Below, in pieces: positions 1 to 7,946 of a stretch of 64,000 nucleotides of DNA (positions are counted from its first letter, which is position 1; the number at the start of each line of letters is the position of its first letter). Source of the DNA: Candidatus Tumulicola sp. (GTDB lineage Bacteria; Vulcanimicrobiota; Vulcanimicrobiia; Vulcanimicrobiales; Vulcanimicrobiaceae); contig DASXDT010000006.1 of assembly GCA_036490475.1 (NCBI GenBank), forward strand, positions 744,001 through 808,000, given 5' to 3'. Below the pieces are notes generated by a model. That model was not told where the DNA came from and ran no database searches. It saw only the letters and a list, made by a program, of their open reading frames with translations. Both the position numbers and the translations under genes were made by a program.

Positions 1-119
1 TCGCGCGTCTTCTTCGAGCCTGCCTGGCTAATCTGCCGGTCAGAAATGTCGTTGAGCAAGGCAGTTAGCGCAGCTCCGACCTTTTTCCGTGCTGCTGCTA
101 CGGACTCCACATCTGGCAA
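1..119 (-). CDS. Partial unknown protein, N-terminal end only
   Basis: The last 119 bases read leftward as an open frame that leaves the window. The best start is TTG at 117-119: a strong AAGGAGGT lies 8 nt upstream of it, while the nearby in-frame GTG is spaced too far. The visible residues begin MPDVESVAAARKKVG and look helical and basic. The frame lies 57 nt downstream of the methyltransferase stop on the same strand, so the two may form an operon. A cognate restriction enzyme would fit that position, but nothing in the 39 visible residues shows function. Confidence 0.45.
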   Translation of the reverse strand, partial: MPDVESVAAARKKVGAALTALLNDISDRQISQAGSKKTR

Positions 120-175
120 AAGACAGCACCTCCTTCGACGGCGCCTTCGCCGGGAAGAAGCGAGAAACTAGCCAC

Positions 176-1453
176 TCAGGCGAAGGTTGGTGTCGATCGA
201 ACGAGCCGACTCACACCAGCGCTCTCTTGAGTTTCACAATGTTCTTCAGCAACATATCGCTGAGGCCGCCGAGCGCCACCGTCGGCCGGCAACGGCTCGT
301 CTCTGCCAGAATCTAACGGGAGAGCGCAGGGTTGATGGATCGCGTACTTGACCGGCGTCGGTCGCTCCGGTGTGCCGTCGCTGAGGAACCGGCCACGCGC
401 ACCCTCCAAATATGTTTGCTCGAGTTCGCAGCAGAGCCAGCGGCGCTTTAGAGTTTCCGCAACCTCGCCGGTTACACACGAACCGGCGAATGGATCTAAC
501 ACGGTGTCCCCCGGATCGGTTAGCATTCGGATGAAGTATTCAGGGAGCGCTGCGGGATAGCGTGCGGGGTGAGGCTGGATGCCGTGTTGCTTGCAATATG
601 CCTGATAACGACCGTTAGATTCGGTGTTTGCTACTGCGAGTAAGTTCGGCGGAACAGATCCGGCATTTCGTTTCGAAAAGTTCTCGGAAATGTCGTGCCC
701 GGACGGACGCAATTTCGCCTTATAACCGTTTTTCAAGAGGTATTCCATGGCTTCGGAGTACGGAGCAAGAACGCGCTTATTGCTTGCTTTCGGCCACGGC
801 GTTTTGCTCAACCACCAAACGGTATTGATCGCATCCTTGACGCGTACGCGACGGATGTTCACCCACTCCGCAGGCGTGGGAAGTTTGGCCGGGTTCCACC
901 AGTAGTGCTCCTGACACAAATGAAAGCCGTACTCTCTGCAGAGCATGATCAACAATTCGAAGTGATAGAGCGATCTGGCGGGGATACCGGGCTTCCACGA
1001 TCCGCCAATATCTATGACCAAGCTTCCTTTTGGAGCAAGTACTCGGTTAAAGCCTTCAGCAAATGGGCGGAACCATTGCAAGTATGCATCCGCGTCCTCA
1101 TTCCCATACGATTTTTTTCGCACCAAGCCGAATGGGGGCGAGGTCATAATTAAGTTCACAGAATTCGGGGCGAGCGTGTGATGCATCAACCCCAGTGAAT
1201 CACCCAGGTACATAGTCCCGCTCGGTGTGTGGTGGAACTGACGCGGCCGCCCGTAACGGGAATCGGCTTTTTTCCTTTGCGCATTTTCTGCTGACATACT
1301 CTGCCTGTACGCGACGTGAAGGTAACGCACGTACTGGCTGAGTGACTCGAACCCCAAGGTTCGATACTCGGCTTCCATTTGGGAGCGCTCAGTTGACGTT
1401 AGGCGGACGTTGGCGATCGAGATCCTAGGGGCGGGGGACTTCGGTCTGCCCAT
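176..1453 (-). CDS. Site-specific DNA methyltransferase with N-terminal ribbon-helix-helix-like segment
   Basis: 425 aa. The permuted (beta-class) order of motifs is visible: catalytic TSPPF at about residues 104-108 and the AdoMet-binding DPFAGS at about 320-325. This class transfers methyl from AdoMet to an exocyclic amine, either N4-cytosine or N6-adenine; which one cannot be told here. Residues 1-50 precede the catalytic domain and resemble ribbon-helix-helix segments of DNA-binding or mobilisation proteins (ERSQMEAEYRTLGFESLSQY). The start at 1453 is chosen because AGGAGA lies 4 nt upstream; the frame stays open for another 151 codons, but these are low-complexity read-through overlapping the divergent gene. 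A small unknown gene follows downstream, and a small HTH gene diverges upstream. No recognisable restriction endonuclease is present in the window. Confidence 0.88.
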   Translation of the reverse strand: MGRPKSPAPRISIANVRLTSTERSQMEAEYRTLGFESLSQYVRYLHVAYRQSMSAENAQRKKADSRYGRPRQFHHTPSGTMYLGDSLGLMHHTLAPNSVNLIMTSPPFGLVRKKSYGNEDADAYLQWFRPFAEGFNRVLAPKGSLVIDIGGSWKPGIPARSLYHFELLIMLCREYGFHLCQEHYWWNPAKLPTPAEWVNIRRVRVKDAINTVWWLSKTPWPKASNKRVLAPYSEAMEYLLKNGYKAKLRPSGHDISENFSKRNAGSVPPNLLAVANTESNGRYQAYCKQHGIQPHPARYPAALPEYFIRMLTDPGDTVLDPFAGSCVTGEVAETLKRRWLCCELEQTYLEGARGRFLSDGTPERPTPVKYAIHQPCALPLDSGRDEPLPADGGARRPQRYVAEEHCETQESAGVSRLVRSTPTFA

Positions 1454-1482
1454 TGTTCTCCTAGCAGGCTTCGGCTGAAACG

Positions 1483-1511
1483 AGTATAGCTCAGGGTTTC
1501 TTGTATTACAA
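1483..1511 (-). promoter_or_regulatory. Probable promoter of the methyltransferase gene
   Basis: On the minus strand TTGTAA (1511-1506) and TATACT (1488-1483) are separated by 17 nt, a good sigma70-type match. The -10 lies about 30 nt upstream of the methyltransferase ATG at 1453. The -35 hexamer sits inside the palindrome at 1494-1518. Confidence 0.55.
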
Positions 1512-1518
1512 GAACCCC
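1494..1518. promoter_or_regulatory. Palindromic operator candidate between methyltransferase and HTH gene
   Basis: A 25-bp inverted repeat with arms 1494-1505 and 1507-1518 around one central T; 11 of 12 pairs match and the core is CTTGTA-T-TACAAG. It covers the -35 of the methyltransferase promoter and lies 43 bp before the small HTH gene, the arrangement expected for a controller-protein operator. Confidence 0.5.
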
Positions 1519-1560
1519 TCTGGGAGGAATCAACCCAGTGTGGCTCGTTGCTAGAGGGCC

Positions 1561-1779
1561 ATGAAGAGCAGCTTGACCTACCGGGACGCAGAACATGAGG
1601 GAAGAGCCTCCGCGCTCCGCAACCGAATAGAGACAGCCGGCTTGACGATTGCGGAATTTCGTCGGCGAGCCGGCTTCTCTCGAAATATTGCCTACGCCAT
1701 TTCCAAGGGGCGCGAGATGACACCAGATGAGCGAAAGCGAGCCGACAAGGCCCTGGAGGGCGGCAAGGCCCCAAACTAG
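1561..1779 (+). CDS. Small XRE-like helix-turn-helix protein, possible controller
   Basis: 72 aa. Residues about 17-65 fit a compact XRE-type helix-turn-helix (AGLTIAEFRRRAGFSR as recognition region, then a basic C-terminal helix). It is transcribed divergently from the methyltransferase with a palindrome between them, so control of the methyltransferase, and perhaps itself, is a reasonable inference. The ribosome-binding site is weak (GAGGG very close to the ATG). The gene overlaps the read-through extension of the methyltransferase frame, which supports the shorter methyltransferase start. Confidence 0.6.
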   Translation: MKSSLTYRDAEHEGRASALRNRIETAGLTIAEFRRRAGFSRNIAYAISKGREMTPDERKRADKALEGGKAPN

Positions 1780-2444
1780 CCGAGTCGTAGGTGGTTCGGA
1801 ACGTCCTGAGCGCTCCAGGAGCACCAGGTGTCCCGAGTCCGACCGCTGGTTCTAGTTGCGGGTCTACAATGAAGTCGCGCTGAGGGCCAGAGCTACCGAA
1901 AGACATGCGCAGGAGAACTCATTCTGCTCGTCTGCATCGCAATAGGTCTGGCGATCGAAACCATTCAATGAGGACAGGCCACCTACGTTCCATACCGGAG
2001 CGGGAATGTGCGAGACTCAGTTCGCAAGTAATTAGAAAGTTGCGTTCGACCTGGACTGCGACGAAGCTTCGGAGCCAACCCACAGGTGCGTGCCAGCAGA
2101 TTAGGCGCTCATCGTCGGCTTCTCAGGAAGATCCTGACAACGGCTTGCTCGCCAGCGTGGCCCGTGTGTTGCACTCTACAATCTGACCGGCTGTGACGAG
2201 GTGCGCTGATCACGGGAGGTCGAAGCGGCCTGAGCGCAACGCCCGCGCTTCGCTAGTGGATCGCCACGTCGGGGCGCAGAAGGCACATGAATGCTCTGCG
2301 GAACCCGCCTTGTTTTTGCTGTAGTGACCGTGGATCTCAGCGAGATACTACGCTGGTTATCAATCGTTTGAGGTCGACATTCCGATCGGGATCTTTGCGG
2401 CCCTAATACTTAAGGGACATACCCTATCCCGAGGAAACGACGAT
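1780..2444. other. 665-bp stretch without a convincing gene
   Basis: The open frames here (for example 1905-2186 on the plus strand) are rich in R, S and T, lack a ribosome-binding site and resemble nothing known. I see no tRNA, repeat array or clear terminator. It may be remains of decayed cargo. Confidence 0.4.
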
Positions 2445-3416
2445 ATGCTTTGCATCTTCTGTATTCAAGAGCGACCAGCACGTTCCGGTGCTGGCGAACA
2501 CCCTATCCCGCTTTCTGTCGGAGGTTCGTGGGCTATTGATCGCGTGTGTGAAAAGTGCGATAACGAGTTCGGTTACACACACGATGCGCTGCTGACAAGG
2601 GTGACAAGCGTAGCTGCGCGGAGAGCCCAACTTGGCCTTGCCGGCAATTCCGGCCGAGTTCCAGTTAATCCGAGTGAAGTGCTGCCTCGCCATCCAGTCA
2701 GTGTCGTCGACGCGCCGTATCACAAAATGATATTGCGTCGGGATGTCGCCGGCAAGATCAAGGCAAGATCAATTCCGAACATCGAATTCGATATATCGGA
2801 TGGAGACGGCGAGGGAGTGCTGGTCGCCATACGGCCTGAAACCTTCGTGATCGACGTGATTCCCGAAATTGAAGCGGTAGAACTTATCACGCGACGACTA
2901 ACGCGCGCTCTGGAAGAGCGGGGCTTCCAATTTAATAACGAAATTATCGAAGCGGCCGCTGAAAAGCTATTTAGCCAAGTCTCCGTCTTCGAGCGACCGA
3001 TTACGGTGCGTGTGGAGCGCAAGACCGTGAATAGGGGCTTCGCAGCGTCGCTGTTCAAGGCCGCATACGAGGCCGCATGGTACTGGCTCGGCGACGATTG
3101 GCTATCCGACCCCGAAGCAGATCGCATGCGGCGTCACTTGAGAGGGGACGAATCGATTCTTATAAGGGGCGCTATTCAGGCAGGAGAGATTCGTCCAGTT
3201 CGTGTCGCACCTGCCACACGATCTGCGGCCCACGTAATTTACTTAGTAAATGCCGTTGCCTGCTTTACGGTCGAGCTTCAGCTTTTTGATATCTTTAGCA
3301 TCGGCGTACTTGTCACGAATGAGCCGGGCCGCTACACGGTCCGGAAGTTCTCGGCAATTATTATGGACGCGGTCGGCGGCACTTTTCGAGAACTCGCGTC
3401 GAATGAGCTTTTCTAA
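2445..3416 (+). CDS. HNH-endonuclease-like protein with N-terminal zinc site
   Basis: 323 aa, with GAGGAA about 8 nt upstream of the ATG. The first 42 residues carry an HNH/McrA-type pattern: C3-x2-C6, then E18-H19-x-IP, then C35-x2-C38-D-N40, the usual zinc-plus-metal finger order of small HNH nucleases. The remaining 280 residues, mixed alpha/beta with a conserved-looking IVDVIPEIE-like middle, are not recognised and could determine target or partner. HNH proteins of this form occur in restriction and other defence loci; here it lies among accessory genes 0.7 kb from a methyltransferase. Nuclease activity is inference from the motif only. Confidence 0.6.
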   Translation: MLCIFCIQERPARSGAGEHPIPLSVGGSWAIDRVCEKCDNEFGYTHDALLTRVTSVAARRAQLGLAGNSGRVPVNPSEVLPRHPVSVVDAPYHKMILRRDVAGKIKARSIPNIEFDISDGDGEGVLVAIRPETFVIDVIPEIEAVELITRRLTRALEERGFQFNNEIIEAAAEKLFSQVSVFERPITVRVERKTVNRGFAASLFKAAYEAAWYWLGDDWLSDPEADRMRRHLRGDESILIRGAIQAGEIRPVRVAPATRSAAHVIYLVNAVACFTVELQLFDIFSIGVLVTNEPGRYTVRKFSAIIMDAVGGTFRELASNELF

Positions 3417-3733
3417 ACCGTAGGTTTGCGATCTGATCGAAGCCTACTCGGAGCATATATCATCGACGACATCGGTAGTTTCTAAGCTCCTGTATATGAG
3501 TCGGTGTTGAGGATGCGAGATCAACCTTCTGTTCATTGTCGTGCTGGAGTATGCGGTGTACGCCCGTGCAACTCAAGAAGCAGACCAACGCCCATGTCGA
3601 TTTGAGCGTATCGGATGCTAGCCTCGTTCGTTCCGAGGTTGTATCCCTTTACGTTTATGTTTTACCACGGAAAGAGTTCGTTATCGGTTCATCCCGATTG
3701 AAAAAAGACTTCGGAAGTGAGACCCCGATCTGT
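3417..3733. other. Intergenic gap, no gene seen
   Basis: About 317 bp between the convergent ends of the HNH-like gene and the LuxR-type gene. The short plus-strand frame at 3536-3871 is antisense to the LuxR C-terminus and is not supported. Confidence 0.4.
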
Positions 3734-5272
3734 TCAGATCAATCCGTCGCTCATCACCTTGACGACCAAAGCCTCTCTAGAGTTGACGCCAAGTTTCTTA
3801 TAGACAGCCTTCAAGTGATTCAGGACGGTATTGCGACTAATATTAAGGTGCGCGGCTATCAAATCTGTTGACAAACCTCGACATACGAGTTGTACAACCT
3901 GGTTCTGCATCTTAGGAAGCTCGATTTTCTTTGATCCGACAGCAGAAGACGAAGCAATCAACGTCTTCAACAGCCACGAGTGACCATAGTTTTCTAGCTT
4001 ATCTTCGGCCAAATGTAACCATCTTGCTTTATCGGTCGCTCTGTATAAGGCTATCGCAGCGCGAGCCGCTCGAACATCGTAACTGATGCGGTCGAACGTC
4101 GACCAAGCTGACCGCAGATGCTCTTGGGCTTTTGGAATGTCACCTGCGCTTGCGCTCACGACACCTGATGCATAGGCCACCATTGCTGTTAAGCGTTCAT
4201 CGAATGCCAGGTGTTGAAGATGGCTACGCAATCGGCCCAACTCATTAAATCGAGCCAAATAGTAGGGCGCGCGTTTTGGTGCTTGTGATGCGGCAAGCTC
4301 TGCGAGTAGCAGCAAGGCGACTCGCTCCTCTCCCGAAGTTTGTTGCCATTCGATAGAATCGGCAAGCTCTTCTGCGGCGCTAAACTCATTTGCAGCCCAG
4401 CGCTCCTCGCCAACGATGGATGCAAAATAGGCCCTATCACAAAATAGAACGACTTGCCAGACAGGATGCGGTGCAATATGACCTGCCAGGCGAAGATAGC
4501 GTAGGCAACTGAGTTCGTCCCCGCTGAGAGCCTGGCACCACGCTACACCCTTGAGGGCTTGAAATCGATATGTTTTGAAGTCTTCGGGCCATGCGAATGC
4601 AGAATCGATCTCGCTCTTCGCGCGGCGAGCCAAACTCGGGACAGGAAGCTCACGAGCAAGAACGGATAACGTGTATGTAGCGACGCAATAGTCTTCAACA
4701 AAATTCTCTCGTTTTTCCCCAATCAGATCCAGTACGCGGACTAGACTGAGTGCCTGGTCTTTGTACGCTTCTGTGCGAGCGAAAATATAGGACTGCAGGT
4801 GCTCGCTGCGAACTTTACCGACTAAGCTTCGATCAACCAGGCTTTCTCGTTGCCATTCCTGCGCGGACTCAATGTCGCGCTGTGCGAGGTAGCGCCTTGT
4901 CAAATGGGCTGCGAGCTCTGCCCTTATCGCGCCAGTCTTCATTGCAGCCTTCGCATCAGCGAAGTATTTGTCAGCTTCGGCGAAGTCGCCCAAGCGCGTG
5001 TAACTTGTCCCTAAATACAATGCTCGCCGGGCAATTTGAATCTCGCTTGGATTGACCAGCTTTGACCTGAGCAGGAAGGACGTCAGCTTTTCATTATCCG
5101 TTTTGAGGAAGAGGCGAGCCCGTAGCAGTATGGCGTCTACCTCCGGGCGCTGCCCTTCTCGAATAGCGTCATCATAGTATTGCGCCGATGCCCTAAAGCG
5201 CCCCCGCTGGAAATGCTCCTTCATTTGAGAGAACCAGTCGCCATTGGCGATCTTCCTGCCCGTGCGCGCCAT
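3734..5272 (-). CDS. LuxR-type transcription regulator with long TPR-like sensor part
   Basis: 512 aa. The C-terminal 65 residues are a LuxR/GerE helix-turn-helix (VVQLVCRGLSTDLIAAHLNI then NTVLNHLKAVYKKLGV), the DNA-binding module of the NarL/MalT families. Residues about 15-430 are repeated helical pairs typical of tetratricopeptide arrays (for example RALYLGTSYTRLGDFAEADK), so this is MalT/LAL-like in plan but lacks the P-loop ATPase domain of those large regulators. No receiver domain is visible, so it probably responds through protein binding. The next gene upstream is on the same strand and encodes a small lipoprotein. The target genes are unknown. Confidence 0.8.
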   Translation of the reverse strand: MARTGRKIANGDWFSQMKEHFQRGRFRASAQYYDDAIREGQRPEVDAILLRARLFLKTDNEKLTSFLLRSKLVNPSEIQIARRALYLGTSYTRLGDFAEADKYFADAKAAMKTGAIRAELAAHLTRRYLAQRDIESAQEWQRESLVDRSLVGKVRSEHLQSYIFARTEAYKDQALSLVRVLDLIGEKRENFVEDYCVATYTLSVLARELPVPSLARRAKSEIDSAFAWPEDFKTYRFQALKGVAWCQALSGDELSCLRYLRLAGHIAPHPVWQVVLFCDRAYFASIVGEERWAANEFSAAEELADSIEWQQTSGEERVALLLLAELAASQAPKRAPYYLARFNELGRLRSHLQHLAFDERLTAMVAYASGVVSASAGDIPKAQEHLRSAWSTFDRISYDVRAARAAIALYRATDKARWLHLAEDKLENYGHSWLLKTLIASSSAVGSKKIELPKMQNQVVQLVCRGLSTDLIAAHLNISRNTVLNHLKAVYKKLGVNSREALVVKVMSDGLI

Positions 5273-5325
5273 CCAAACAGAGATTAGGACGGCGGGCGCA
5301 TAGTCCCGCCATCCTTTCGCGGCGA

Positions 5326-5628
5326 TCAGACCTTGCGATGCGATTTCGTGTGGTGGGGCTCTACCATATGTGTTCTCGTGGCTCTTCTCAGAGAGGTGGC
5401 GTTGGCTGTTCCGATCTTTGTCGATGGGCCAGCCACGTCGCGGGTTGTAGCGCGGGCCGAACCGTCACCGGTCATGGCGCCGCCCGAATCGTCACCGGTC
5501 ATCGCTCCGCCCGAATCGTTTTGATGGGCAGCACTCGGGTGGGCCGAGGGTAGAACGCCTTGAGACGCGCAACCCGAAATAGAGAAAGCTAGCAACGCCA
5601 AAAGCGCCGCCTTACTAAGCGTCTTCAC
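5326..5628 (-). CDS. Small lipoprotein with a short tandem repeat
   Basis: 100 aa. An n-region MKTLSK, a hydrophobic stretch and the lipobox SISGC (cysteine at about residue 20) mark a lipoprotein. The mature part is low complexity and holds two adjacent copies of DSGGAMTGD, encoded by an imperfect DNA direct repeat at about 5465-5518. The C-terminus is basic and His-rich. No function can be assigned. It lies 53 nt upstream of the LuxR-type gene on the same strand, so cotranscription is possible. Confidence 0.6.
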   Translation of the reverse strand: MKTLSKAALLALLAFSISGCASQGVLPSAHPSAAHQNDSGGAMTGDDSGGAMTGDGSARATTRDVAGPSTKIGTANATSLRRATRTHMVEPHHTKSHRKV

Positions 5629-6224
5629 AGGAGCAACCTTTCGCAGGTCATAGCCTGACCTGACTAGTAGATGGTTCCGACCTGTTCTAGCTAGTTTCTC
5701 TTAGGCCTGGGTGGTTTGAGCAGGCCCGTAGGGCCGCACAGGCGCGCCCTAGTCTTGGTAAAAAGGCGCCTCAGCCGTTCAAAGTGCAGAGTTTTGACGG
5801 TGCGCGCTTCGGCGCGTCAAGAAGCTGATAAATTGCGATCCGTGGAGGTGCGCCGACCAAGTAACCTCTGCGGTCTTGACGATGCCACTAAACGGCAGAG
5901 GCCGGTAGGGAAGTCACAACTTACACGACGAGACCGATGGCCCGGGCCGAATCCGGTTCGTTGCGTCGGGTTCCATTAGTAGTCTGAATTGTCGGCGAAG
6001 TACCTTAGCTGCGGCAATATCCGGGAGCGGTCGGTGCTGGTTGGCTTATCGGTGAAGGGCTTACATCGTCAAATCACAATTTGGCTGAGCGCCCGATTCA
6101 CGGCGGAAAGCGAGTTACGGTTCCCTCGTATTCAAAGAACGCAAGAATGCTTGTCGACTGCGGCCCATCAGGAGGAGCCAGTCTAGATCAAGCTAAGACC
6201 ACTTTCGCTGTAGGAGAAGATCAG
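5629..6224. other. 600-bp stretch without a convincing gene
   Basis: It contains the upstream region of the lipoprotein gene at its left edge and of the small ORF at its right edge. Frames at 5716-5979 and 5989-6186 lack ribosome-binding sites and are Arg/Ser-rich read-through. No RNA gene is recognised. Confidence 0.35.
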
Positions 6225-6368
6225 ATGGGTTACACACCTGGGGACAAAGCCTGGAAGTCGGGCGCGATTTACTGTAAGCAACACCCGGACGTGAAAGCTC
6301 ACGTAGAGAAAGACAAGGCTTTTCCCCCGACGCACACTGCTGACTGCCAGTGGGAATACGCACGATAA
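6225..6368 (+). CDS. Small 47-aa protein, YjzC-like pattern
   Basis: The ATG at 6225 has a strong GGAGAAG 7 nt upstream, which decides the start against the longer open frame from 6081. The peptide MGYTPGDKAWKSGAIYC... followed by KAFPPT and a late Trp follows the pattern of small YjzC-like proteins (G-x-PG-x-K-x-x-x-SG-x-IY, FPP, W). Two Cys and two His might hold a metal, but the pairs are not canonical zinc-ribbon spacings. The role of this family is not known to me. Confidence 0.5.
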   Translation: MGYTPGDKAWKSGAIYCKQHPDVKAHVEKDKAFPPTHTADCQWEYAR

Positions 6369-6656
6369 AAATTCCAAACCGAGTCTCGTGGATCACCTGG
6401 CTGAGCCTGATCCCCGTAGAGGAACAAAGCGCGACTCTTTGCTCGCCTTTCAGGCACCATAGAACCGACACGAGTTCTCGTTAAAACTGCATGGTTCGGA
6501 AGCCGTTCTTAGCAGTTAAATTCTTACAACTCATCCACGATGCTCCTAGAGCGAAACATCGTGAGGATGTAGAACGCTGCGAAGAAGCCGAAGCTGCGAC
6601 TGCTCCCGGTACATCTTAAATCGGTAGTTACACGCATTCGATAAGGGAGGGCAATA
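6369..6656. other. Intergenic gap upstream of the muramidase gene
   Basis: 288 bp with no gene. The right edge carries AAGGGAGG, the ribosome-binding site of the next gene. Confidence 0.35.
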
Positions 6657-7187
6657 ATGGACTTTGTGCCGTTTGACGATTCGACGCATCCAGACTTGAT
6701 GCGCTATCAGAACGATATCCAGTACGCCGCCGCGCAGGCGAAGATACCATCATGCTTCCTCGCCACGATCGTATGGCGCGAGACTGGCGGCCAAAATATT
6801 TTCCAGACTGGGAAATCGCGTGGTCCGGGTTGCGGTGTTGGCCTCGCTCAGATAACGAGCGATGTGATTTGGGACAACTCGGAAGATCCGACCTATGGAA
6901 AATATCGTCTCATGGTGCCGAGCGATAACCTTTATGTGGCCGCCAACTACTTTATTGTGAGCGATCTCAGGAACGCACAACTCGCTCAGATCAACGATTC
7001 AAAGGCGTTTAACCAATCGTGCCGCGGTCAACTGGCGTTTGCGGCAGCGTGTGCGTACAACGCAGGATGGCATGCTGTAGAATTGGCGTTGACTGGCGGA
7101 ACAGACGCAGATATCACCACGACTCACGGTTATGGGGCAGACGTCCTAAGTAAGTATATCGAGCTTTGCAATAATTCCCACAAATGA
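6657..7187 (+). CDS. SLT-fold muramidase (lytic-transglycosylase-like), no signal peptide
   Basis: 176 aa. The goose-lysozyme/SLT signature is visible in order: the catalytic Glu of WRETGG (E42), GVGLAQIT (60-67) and AYNAG (about 133-137). Such enzymes cleave the MurNAc-GlcNAc bond of peptidoglycan. The protein begins with an acidic stretch and has no signal peptide, lipobox or membrane segment, unlike the housekeeping transglycosylase at 29040. That suggests export by a specialised route, phage-type release, or action after lysis. GGGAGG lies 7 nt before the ATG. Its neighbours are accessory or decayed genes, which does not settle the role. Confidence 0.75.
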   Translation: MDFVPFDDSTHPDLMRYQNDIQYAAAQAKIPSCFLATIVWRETGGQNIFQTGKSRGPGCGVGLAQITSDVIWDNSEDPTYGKYRLMVPSDNLYVAANYFIVSDLRNAQLAQINDSKAFNQSCRGQLAFAAACAYNAGWHAVELALTGGTDADITTTHGYGADVLSKYIELCNNSHK

Positions 7188-7526
7188 GTTGCGTTGACGT
7201 ACCCACCCGGGTTGGTGCGGCGTTTAACGTAATGTTTCGAAGGAGTAAGGTCGAGAGCCCGTTCAACTGTAACCTTGAAGTGGTCAGCAATCAGGATTGT
7301 TCGACCAGCACAACGCGAGGATCGGATTTCGGCTTGATCGCGTCGCGCGATTACTGATTTCCGTGAGCGCAATTTCGTACTTCCTCCCCGCTACTCGCGG
7401 ATCATCTCATCAAGGTTGTTCCTCGGCGCTAAAAGACCACTCACACGCCACGAAAGTGAGCGAAGCAACGTTGCATAATTCAAACAGCGAGGGCCTTTCT
7501 AAGGTCCCTTAGCGCTCGATCAAGTT
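7188..7526. other. Gene-free 340-bp stretch
   Basis: The frames at 7130-7372 (minus) and 7297-7512 (plus) have no ribosome-binding site or recognisable content. Nothing else is seen. Confidence 0.35.
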
Positions 7527-7778
7527 GTGGAAGTGAGTCCGACCGTGGTTGTGCACGAGCTTGTAGAAGCATTCAGTGCACAGCTAGTTGCGGCGATCGC
7601 GGGCGTTACAAATACGAGGGACGTTCGGACTTGGGAAGACGGGGACACGCCCGCACAACTGGATTCGCTGCGTGCGGCGCTGGAAGCCACGCGGACTTAT
7701 CATTATGACCTCCACGTCCGCCACGGCGCGCGCCTGCTTCATACGGTAACGCTGCCGCGCTTCAGGATAAAATCATAA
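7527..7778 (+). pseudogene. Remnant of a ParS/MbcA-type antitoxin-like HTH protein
   Basis: The GTG-started frame encodes 83 aa. Residues about 9-50 (LVAAIAGVTNTRDVRTWEDG, then a helix LDSLRAALEAT) match the N-terminal HTH of Xre/MbcA/ParS-type antitoxins, which are usually about 120 aa. After ALEATR the expected helical toxin-binding part is replaced by an unrelated basic tail, and there is no good ribosome-binding site. I read it as a truncated or frameshifted copy; an intact short variant cannot be excluded. No partner toxin gene is adjacent. Confidence 0.4.
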
Positions 7779-7946
7779 GATGCGCGTCTCACGTCAGGGC
7801 TGCGTTGGCTGAGGACCAACATCGAATAAAAAGGAGTCATGGGCGGTTAATATTTTTGGCGGCGGAACATTCTCCATGCTAAACGAAGGGGAAAGGCGCC
7901 AAGCTGGCGCGATATTTCGACCGGCAAGTTCTTCTTAGGAGGCATT

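Noticed and set aside
1454-1906. N-terminal 151-residue extension of the methyltransferase
   Set aside because: Low-complexity Arg/Ser/Pro composition, overlap with the divergent HTH gene, and a clear ribosome-binding site at 1453 show that this is read-through.
1905-2186. 93-aa plus-strand ORF
   Set aside because: No ribosome-binding site, random-looking Arg/Ser/Thr-rich translation and no motif.
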